DNA of 64,000 nucleotides from Aurantiochytrium sp. KH105. Its lineage: Eukaryota > Sar > Bigyra > Thraustochytrida > Thraustochytriidae. The notes beneath the pieces are model-generated. The model saw only the letters and a list, made by a program, of their open reading frames with translations. It was not told where the DNA came from and made no database searches. The stretch is taken from the NCBI GenBank assembly GCA_003116975.1, contig BGKB01000044.1, positions 260,940-324,939 on the forward strand, in the 5' to 3' direction. The translations under genes and the position numbers were made by a program. Shown one piece after another: positions 57,701-64,000 of the stretch (within the stretch, counting starts at the first letter, position 1; each line of letters opens with the position of its first letter).

Positions 57701-59113
57701 TCAATTCGAGCTGCCAAAGTCTGACATCTCCCACAACTGTGAGGTCTCGTCATCTGTGAACTCGCAAGTTTCGTACATGAAGCAGCGCTTGTCCTTGACA
57801 TCGAGAACAGCAAAATTGCAGTTTGATTTGCGAGCGCAGGTGCTCAAGCACTTGCGAGCGTTGGTCGTCTTGAATGTACCCACGCGATCTCCCGTGCAGC
57901 CAAGCGCATTCTCAGCAAACGAGTCAAGAATGTCGTCCTTCTCGTAGAGCTCATGTCCTGCATTTCCAGTGGCCGTTTCACATTGGTTCTTCTTGTACAG
58001 CGTGCACGTTTCGTTGGCGATATCAATGAGCGAGGTGCGGCAGCCGGCTTTGGTGAGGCAGGCCCAGAAGCACTCTTTGGCACTGATGGTGTCAATCGTC
58101 TTGAAGCTCGTTGTATCTGCATTTGCACACTGTGTGCCGACTGTGGCGGCCTGGACCAGCTCGTCCTGACTTCTCTCTGTGGGAGCGTTCGTAGGTGCGT
58201 TTGTTGGTGCTGGGGTCGGCGCTGGTGTGGAGACGACCATTTTCGGGGATTCTAGGGTTGTGCCAATGACGCCCTCGATCCACGACAGGTATTGTGAGTT
58301 TCGCATGTAAACGCCAAAGTAGCCGAAGTCAGCACATCCTTTGCCATAAGTGACAATTCCAACTTGGGTGATTTTACCGTCCGAGTCTTTGTAGAAAAGA
58401 GGTCCACCCGAATCGCCCGTGCATGCGTCTTGGTTGTATGTGTCCGAGTACCCCGCGCAAATGTGGTCGTCTGTAATAAAGTCGTACGGAACGGAACAGT
58501 TCTCATTGCTGACAATGGGTACCTCTGTCTCCATGAGCTGATCGGTGAAGACTCCGCTCCCGGCTTCTTCAAAACCCCAACCGATGACATTGACTACCTG
58601 GCCAACCGCTTCGAAAGGCGCGGTGAAGGGAAACTGGTTCAAGACAATGGGTTCAATGTCCTTGACAGGTTTGTTCAGTTTGAGCAAAGCAAGGTCATTG
58701 TCTTTATCGTCAACCCAGTCGGGATGCCGAACGACCTGCTTGACCTTGCGAATGACGCCAGCATTTACATCTGAAATGTCATACGCGCCAATCTGAATGC
58801 GATTCGGCGCCACATACGGGACGCAGTGTGCGGCAGTGAGCACCCATCGCTTGTGAATCAACGTACCCCCGCAATTGGGCTGATACCCTGTTGGGGACGC
58901 CTTTCGTTTGAACTGCAACGACGCCATCCAGCCGTAGTCGCTGTCTTCTGATACTTCCCATCCGCCGACAATTCTTGTGGACATGAGTTTCCGTCCTGCT
59001 GGTTTCTTACTCGTGAGCCGGCGCAAGCCTCCTTCGCGGGCGACGACATCGTTCACACTCGAGAGCGCAACGAGCAAAGCCAAAGCAATCGTTGCAGCGC
59101 AACTCGACCGCAT
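57701..59113 (-). CDS. Secreted trypsin-like serine protease with two PAN/Apple-like domains (470 aa)
   Basis: A signal peptide is visible at residues 1-25 (hydrophobic core IALALLVALSS). A propeptide ends before IVGG at 48-51. The S1 peptidase domain has His96 (TAAHC), Asp140 (DNDLALL) and Ser235 (GDSGGP). Asp229, six residues before Ser235, predicts trypsin-like Arg/Lys specificity. A TPAPTPAPTNAPTNAPT linker near 297-313, common in stramenopile secreted proteins, leads to two Cys-rich modules at about 330-390 and 405-455 with C-x-C patterns and CTLY/CFMY strands that look like PAN/Apple domains. ATG at 59113. Extracellular digestion is the likely role; the PAN-like domains may bind protein or carbohydrate. 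Confidence 0.9.
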   Translation of the reverse strand: MRSSCAATIALALLVALSSVNDVVAREGGLRRLTSKKPAGRKLMSTRIVGGWEVSEDSDYGWMASLQFKRKASPTGYQPNCGGTLIHKRWVLTAAHCVPYVAPNRIQIGAYDISDVNAGVIRKVKQVVRHPDWVDDKDNDLALLKLNKPVKDIEPIVLNQFPFTAPFEAVGQVVNVIGWGFEEAGSGVFTDQLMETEVPIVSNENCSVPYDFITDDHICAGYSDTYNQDACTGDSGGPLFYKDSDGKITQVGIVTYGKGCADFGYFGVYMRNSQYLSWIEGVIGTTLESPKMVVSTPAPTPAPTNAPTNAPTERSQDELVQAATVGTQCANADTTSFKTIDTISAKECFWACLTKAGCRTSLIDIANETCTLYKKNQCETATGNAGHELYEKDDILDSFAENALGCTGDRVGTFKTTNARKCLSTCARKSNCNFAVLDVKDKRCFMYETCEFTDDETSQLWEMSDFGSSN

Positions 59114-59630
59114 TTTCCTTCCTCGTGCAATCTGCTCTTCTTCTTCTTCTTCTCCTCCTTCGTCTGATTCTTGTTGTTAGGTGTCCCAGGCTCACGCACA
59201 CACGCACGCACGCAAGGGCGCGAAGACCTCTTCAAATTCCCTGGTCGCACTTTCCTGGGCCGTAATCCCAGGCGTCGTTACGGCTTTGACGCAATCCTGG
59301 TTTGATCTGCTGGCTGGCTGGCTGGCTGGCGCTTGTCCTTTGTATGATGTCTTCTCTTCTTCCCGATCGCTTGATGCGCGACTCCTCCAGAATTCGCGCG
59401 GCTTTCCCTGCCCCCTTCCCGCCTCCCACCTCTCCCCCAAAAACGCTGCAGCTGCGCGGAGTACACGAACACGGCCGGGACCGCGCCGAGGTCCGCGCTC
59501 GGCTCAGTACACACCTCTCTTATACGTTTCGAGTAGCTACACTCTAGGGCACTGACCCTCTGTGGCGCGAGATGGGTCCGCGCCTGCTGATCCGCGCCGG
59601 GCGATTTCGGGGGGGACGCTCGTGCTTGAT

Positions 59631-59667
59631 GCGAGGCGCGCGAGGCGCGCGAGGCGCGCGAGGCGCG
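59631..59667. repeat. (GCGAGGCGC)4 minisatellite
   Basis: Four tandem copies of a 9-base unit. Confidence 0.85.
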
Positions 59668-60666
59668 CTTTCTCTCTCACTCTCTGTCGCTCTTGATTCG
59701 ATCACGCGCTGCGCTCAGACTTTCTGGACTGCAAGACTGTTGAATTGTGATTTCTGGAGGATCGGTCACCCAAGGTCGGAGACTGACCGACTGCTGCGAA
59801 GTATTGAGAAGCAAGACTGACCCTCCGACCTCGAAGAGAAAAGGTCTGGTCATGGCATGGTGGGTTGGAGGACTTCTTGCATTCACTGTCAAGGGAGGGA
59901 AAATGGGGCGCAATCTAGCTGCCAAGCTAGATTGTTGTAGTAGTAGTTGTTCTTGTTGATTCCTTTCGCTCATTCTGACCACGCACTCATGGCAGGGTAG
60001 GCATCCTTTGAAGTTTTAAAATGTATTGTGAAGATCGGGGCTTGTGTTTGCATGATTGACAGTGAATATCCCTGGCAAGTCGGCTGCTTCGGGCCTATTC
60101 TTACGCTTGCAATGCAATGGTCTTGACCTTGGGCAAGGCGGACATATTGCACTCCACTACGTGCGCCATACGAGGTCAATGTGCAGAGTCTCCAGTTGTC
60201 TTGTCAATGGACCCTGTGAAGCTACATGTCTCCATTTTTGCAAAGAACTCAAGCCAGGAGAAGACGGCGATGCTGATTCTCGAGTTGAGCATTCCTCTCG
60301 CTTGCTCACTTTTTACTGTTTGGCTCCGTGCTACAACATCATGGGACTTGAAGGCATCTCCATAATCTTTATCGCTACGAGCTGCAGAAACAAAGCAAAC
60401 CGTGACTTTTCGCGAACCTCCATGCTTTGTTCATTTGTCTCCCGCTGCAAGCTCTCACGTCGCATCGACCTGGCCTTCAGCCTGCCTGGGACCCGTCTGC
60501 GACTAGGCTAGAGCATACCTAACGATGACGACAGGGCCTAGCCGGTGCCTAGGGAGGCCTATGCGTCGTCGCCCTCGTCTTTTGCGCGGTGGGTGGTGGT
60601 GGTTGGTGGCCGCCAGATCGAAAAGGTCAACGGCGCCAGTCCCTGGCGGCGCGGCGGCAGGCGTGC

Positions 60667-60839
60667 GTACGTACGTGCGGGCAGGCAGGCAGGCAGGCGG
60701 GGACTTGAGGCGACGGCACGCGCGACGCGGAAAGCGGGCCCAGACAGCCGGTCGGTCGGTCTGTCTTTCTGTTTGCGGCCGTGGCGGCGCAGCGGCAGTC
60801 TGTCTTGGCGCACTCTTTTTCTTTTCTTCTCCATTGCAG
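60667..60839 (+). other. Putative 5' UTR intron of CTP synthase gene
   Basis: GTACGT at 60667 (again at 60671), then a GGCA run (60680-60700), ending in a pyrimidine-rich tract and CCATTGCAG at 60839, 30 bases before the start codon. This resembles the SPX-MFS intron start. Confidence 0.45.
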
Positions 60840-60869
60840 ACCATACCCTTCGATTCCGGACGAGACAAC

Positions 60870-62774
60870 ATGTCGCAACGTAAGGATGCTCACCTCCGAG
60901 CGAACTCGCCCATTAACCTCCGCGCCGAGACGCGTTTCATTTTCGTGACGGGTGGCGTCGTGTCCGGCTTGGGCAAGGGAATTACCATCTCGTCCATCGG
61001 CAGGCTGCTCAAGGCCAGCGGCGTCTCGGTGACGAGCATCAAGGTGGACCCGTACCTCAACGTGGACGCCGGTACGATGGCGCCCCAGGAGCACGGAGAG
61101 ACCTTTGTGCTTGATGATGGCGGCGAGACCGACCTCGATCTCGGAAACTATGAGCGCTTCTTGGATGTCATGCTCACCCGCGACCACAACATTACCACGG
61201 GCAAGGTGTACCAGTCAGTCATCGAGCGCGAGCGCAAGGGCGACTTTCTGGGTAAGACGGTGCAGGTGGTGCCGCACATCACAAACGAGATCCAGGACTG
61301 GATTGCACGTGTTGCCCAGATCCCCGTCGACGGCACGACGAACCCGCCCGATGTGTGCCTCGTGGAGGTTGGCGGCACCGTCGGTGACATTGAGTCGATG
61401 GTCTTTTTGGAGGCCATTCGCCAATTCCAGTTCCGCGTGGGTCGCGAGCGCTGCTGCCTGGTGCACGTGTCTCTGATTCCCGTTCTCGGTTCCGTTGGCG
61501 AGCAAAAGACCAAGCCCACCCAGCACGGCATCAAGGAGCTCATGTCTCTGGGCCTCAGCCCGGACCTCATCGTCTGCCGCTCGTCCGAGGTCGTCGAGGA
61601 GTCGACGCGGAAAAAGATTAGCCAGTTCTGCCACGTGGCGCCTTCGTGTGTGATTAGTGTGCACGATGTGAGCAACATCTACCACGTCCCCCTCATCCTC
61701 GAGCAGCAAGGTCTCCACACGATCATTCGCGAGTCGCTGGGCCTGGAGAAGATGTCTGAGAAGCTTGACCTCGACACCTGGCGCAAACTGGCGCAAACTG
61801 TCGACGAGGCCAAGGACGAGGTCGTCATTGCCGTCTGCGGCAAGTACACTAGCCTGCACGACTCGTACCTGAGTGTGCTCAAGGCGCTCAAACACTCGGC
61901 CATTGCTGAGAACAAGGTCCTCATTACGTCTTGGATTGAATCTTCTGACCTTGAGGAGGAGACCAAGGCCGCTGACCCTTCGACCTACGCCGCTGCCTGG
62001 GAGAAGCTGCGCCAGGCCGACGGTATTCTCATTCCTGGCGGTTTTGGCTCGCGCGGTGTAGAGGGCAAGGTCGCCGCCGCCAAGTACGCTCGCGAGGGCT
62101 GCGTGCCTCTTTTGGGTGTCTGCCTGGGCATGCAGGTCATGGTCATTGAGTACGCTCGCAACGTGCTCGGCTGGACCGACGCTGCATCTGCCGAGGGCGA
62201 CGAGAACACCTCGCACAAGGTTATTATCAAGATGCTGGAGCACCACCAGGGCCAGATGGGAGGCACCATGCGCCTTGGCAGCCGGCGCACGAATCTGCAC
62301 CCTCTTCCAGACTCGTGCGAGCAGGCTAAGTCCGTTGCCAGCGCCATTTACGAGGGCGCGTCGCACGTTCTCGAACGTCACCGCCACAGATACGAGGTCA
62401 ACCCCTCATACATTGCGGACCTCGAGAAGGGCGGTCTGTACTTTACCGGCAAGGACGAGGCCAACGAGCGCATGGAAATGACTGAGCTTCCGCGCAAGGT
62501 GCATCCCTTTTACTTTGGTGTGCAGTTTCACCCGGAGCTCAAGTCTCGGCCGCTCCGCCCCTCTCCCCCTTTCCATGGCTTTCTCTTGGCTGCCTGCAAG
62601 TCTTTCACATCGCACTATGGTGTTCCCGAGTCGACGGCCACTCCTATTGTGGCGCCGCTTCCCACGCCGCGCAGCGTCAAGCGCAAGGACTCTGTCAGCG
62701 AGTTCCGCGATACCTCTGGGGCGCCAGGCGTTGCTAAGATGAAGCGTCCTCGTGTCATTTCTGACAGCAACTAG
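60870..62774 (+). CDS. CTPS1: CTP synthase (634 aa)
   Basis: Makes CTP from UTP, ATP and glutamine. The synthetase domain starts [20 protein letters not shown] near residue 23, with the P-loop, [37 protein letters not shown] and [10 protein letters not shown] all present. The glutaminase domain has Cys418 in GVCLGMQ, with His554 and Glu556 in FHPE. Length is close to eukaryotic CTPS (about 590), with a short N-terminal extension and a Ser/Pro/basic C-terminal tail. The ATG at 60870 is chosen because the frame upstream is GC-rich repeat and a probable splice acceptor lies just before it. CTP synthases commonly assemble into filaments; nothing here tests that. Confidence 0.95.
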   Translation: MSQRKDAHLRANSPINLRAETRFIFVTGGVVSGLGKGITISSIGRLLKASGVSVTSIKVDPYLNVDAGTMAPQEHGETFVLDDGGETDLDLGNYERFLDVMLTRDHNITTGKVYQSVIERERKGDFLGKTVQVVPHITNEIQDWIARVAQIPVDGTTNPPDVCLVEVGGTVGDIESMVFLEAIRQFQFRVGRERCCLVHVSLIPVLGSVGEQKTKPTQHGIKELMSLGLSPDLIVCRSSEVVEESTRKKISQFCHVAPSCVISVHDVSNIYHVPLILEQQGLHTIIRESLGLEKMSEKLDLDTWRKLAQTVDEAKDEVVIAVCGKYTSLHDSYLSVLKALKHSAIAENKVLITSWIESSDLEEETKAADPSTYAAAWEKLRQADGILIPGGFGSRGVEGKVAAAKYAREGCVPLLGVCLGMQVMVIEYARNVLGWTDAASAEGDENTSHKVIIKMLEHHQGQMGGTMRLGSRRTNLHPLPDSCEQAKSVASAIYEGASHVLERHRHRYEVNPSYIADLEKGGLYFTGKDEANERMEMTELPRKVHPFYFGVQFHPELKSRPLRPSPPFHGFLLAACKSFTSHYGVPESTATPIVAPLPTPRSVKRKDSVSEFRDTSGAPGVAKMKRPRVISDSN

Positions 62775-62808
62775 GTTTACTCCTGGGCCAATTGATCGGC
62801 GCACGTAT

Positions 62809-62835
62809 CTTGCTTGCTTGCTTGCTTGCTTGCTT
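62809..62835. repeat. (TTGC)n microsatellite
   Basis: About six to seven units, 35 bases downstream of the CTP synthase stop. Confidence 0.85.
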
Positions 62836-62900
62836 ACCAAATTGCTCAAGTGCCGGAAAATAATCACACCTAATACAACAAACCATACATAGCCCTGGCT

Positions 62901-62989
62901 AAATTTCGTTCGGTCTAACCGAACGAAATTTTCGGCGAAATAGTTTCCCCGATCCGGCGGCAGGCTGGGTCAGTGAGACCGAACGAAAT
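62901..62989. repeat. Inverted repeat AAATTTCGTTCGGT plus an extra copy
   Basis: AAATTTCGTTCGGT (62901-62914), three bases, then its exact reverse complement ACCGAACGAAATTT (62918-62931). ACCGAACGAAAT recurs at 62978-62989. It may be a protein-binding site or the end of a mobile element. Confidence 0.75.
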
Positions 62990-63270
62990 CTCTGGCAAAC
63001 ACGCGAGGCATTGCATTAAATACTTCTATTCAATTTTAAATCTTGCCGATTGGCCAGATCGTTCCCACGATGCCCCCGCACCCCTCTGCAAGTTTGCAGG
63101 CAAATTCCCCCGGTGGAAGGGTTGTTGTTCTTCTGCAAAGTTGGGTACCGTGAGGGCGAACTTGACCATGACCTAACGACCGCGCTTCATCAAGCGCTAC
63201 AGCGGCTACAGCGAGCAGAAAAGCTTGGCAGCGTCGCGAGTCACGCTCTGCGATCGTACCCCTGGAATGA

Positions 63271-63941
63271 TCGCGTCCAATCTGTTTGCATAGCGGCCCG
63301 TTGCGCGAGTTTGAAGCTGGCAACTGCCTCAAGCGATGGCGAGGCCCATGTCGAGAGCTGGTCGAGACGCTGCAGCTCAACGTCAGCCCAAGCACGGAGG
63401 AGGAGGAGGAGGAGCGTGCACATGAGCTCGATGAGGGCGCTCGAGATGATATTGACTGGGATCATGCCGATCTGCAAGACGAGCAAGATGATTCTTTTGG
63501 AGAATCGATCAAGCTGCCAGGACGCGGTTCCTGGAGCTTTGAGTCCTTTTCACGGCGTGGCGCCGCGTATCACGGCGACCNCGTGGCGCCGCGTATCAAG
63601 GTGACCTCGCGGGGGCAGTACGCCCTCTTGACTCGGTTGAGTTGAAATTCAATCCGTACGGAAGTTTGGCTCTCGAGAAGCTCAAACGGGAGGCAGATGT
63701 GGTCGTGAAGCGTCTCCGCGAGCAAGCGAACAAAAGTGATGACGATGAGGGCATGCAACCCGCCGAGATCTTTCACATGATCATGCCGCCAAACTTTATT
63801 AACATCTTCGAAACATGGCTCAATGAATGTGCAACGATTTATAACGAAAGGCTCGCTCGAGGAAAGCGATGCGGACAGTCTCGAAGGAACCATGCCGGAG
63901 CGCAACCAGTTGGAGAAATATGTGTTCGCTCTGAAAATTAA
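63271..63941 (+). pseudogene. Incomplete or broken gene crossing an assembly join
   Basis: An open stretch without an ATG begins after TGA at 63268 (LREFEAGNCLKRW, an acidic Glu/Asp stretch, then LPGRGSWSFESFSRRGAAY). It meets the N at 63581. A second frame follows (LDSVELKFNPYGSLALEKLK, then MQPAEIFHMIMPPNFINIFE, and TWLNECATIYNERLARGK). The two are in phase if the 26 bases duplicated around the N are counted once, so they are probably one protein. After about 63860 another frame looks coding to the window end. The 5' end and true 3' end are not visible. Part of it faintly recalls transposase N-terminal regions, but I cannot support that. Exon of a spliced gene, decayed gene or sequencing artefact all remain possible. 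Confidence 0.4.
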
Positions 63942-64000
63942 GACCGCGACAGTGCGGTCTTCGGAGACGGCTCTCGATGAGCGGGTTTCTCGACAAGGTC

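Larger units (their letters stand above)
59114..60869. other. Long divergent intergenic region and CTP synthase leader
   Basis: No supportable gene. A protein-like stretch on the minus strand at about 60180-60390 (ISIAVFSWLEFFAKMETCSF) and another at 59970-60180 lie in different frames and may be gene remnants. Holds a GCGAGGCGC minisatellite, an AGGCCTA near 60555, and the likely 5' UTR intron of the CTP synthase gene. Confidence 0.4.
62775..63270. other. Intergenic region with TTGC repeat and palindromes
   Basis: Contains a TTGC run (62809-62835) and the ACCGAACGAAAT palindrome cluster (62901-62989). No gene is called. Confidence 0.55.

Noticed and set aside
59970..60390. Two adjoining minus-strand open stretches
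   Set aside because: Protein-like, but in different frames with no convincing GT-AG junction or start codon.
63642..63880. piggyBac-type transposase in the right-end gene
   Set aside because: Only a faint resemblance over about 30 residues; no catalytic Asp set can be seen in the window.

Overview
The window reads as nuclear DNA of a unicellular eukaryote. Genes are long, GC-rich and mostly uninterrupted. They have typical eukaryotic domains (SPX-MFS, DH-PH, FYVE-like, SANT, SPRY, FOP/LisH, IQ, SAM, ankyrin) and alternate freely between strands, and there is no bacterial operon structure. Intron poverty, abundant tetra- and pentanucleotide microsatellites, a TPAPTNAPT-type linker in a secreted protease and a likely basal-body FOP homologue suggest a heterotrophic stramenopile, possibly a thraustochytrid. 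That placement is inference. I saw no tRNA, rRNA, CRISPR array or viral gene.

Layout, left to right. 0.9-8.3 kb: a small basic/acidic protein with a duplicated 3' end, a zinc-finger protein (-), an RWD-SANT-SANT-CHY zinc protein (+) and an MBD4-like DNA glycosylase (-). 8.5-16.5 kb: one 2,668-residue protein (-) with an inactive-looking alpha/beta-hydrolase, coiled coil, IQ motifs, SAM and ankyrin repeats. 17.4-20.3 kb: a long hairpin-forming pentanucleotide locus beside a hypothetical gene (+), then a secreted vWA-like protein (-). 21.5-28.8 kb: a zinc-ribbon protein with four DnaJC11-C-terminal-like repeats (-) and a FOP homologue with a huge acidic repeat tail (-). 29.5-38.8 kb: a small Ser-rich protein (-), a DH-PH-DH-PH-zinc RhoGEF (+) and a tandem PhoD-like protein with degenerate active sites (-). 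39.2-45 kb: a spliced protein kinase (+), an AIG1/FAR-17a family membrane hydrolase (-) and two unrecognised minus-strand genes. 45.5-54 kb: a 2,162-residue LRR/SPRY protein (+) and a phosphatase-asparaginase fusion (-). 54.5-62.8 kb: a spliced SPX-MFS phosphate transporter (+), a trypsin-like protease with PAN-like domains (-) and CTP synthase (+). 62.9-64 kb: a palindrome cluster and an incomplete gene crossed by an assembly join.

The genes do not form one pathway. Themes are basal body/flagellum (FOP and perhaps the IQ-SAM-ankyrin giant), phosphate and inositol-phosphate biology (SPX-MFS; PhoD-like fold), small-GTPase and kinase signalling, and nucleotide/DNA metabolism (CTP synthase, MBD4-like). 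Main observations: splice structures that plain open frames hide (kinase with two introns; SPX-MFS with an 11-codon first exon), several enzyme folds with lost catalytic residues, a phosphatase-asparaginase fusion, a palindromic TAGGCCTA octamer that I saw only between genes, large hairpin DNA, and an assembly duplication at the N near 63.58 kb that breaks a reading frame.
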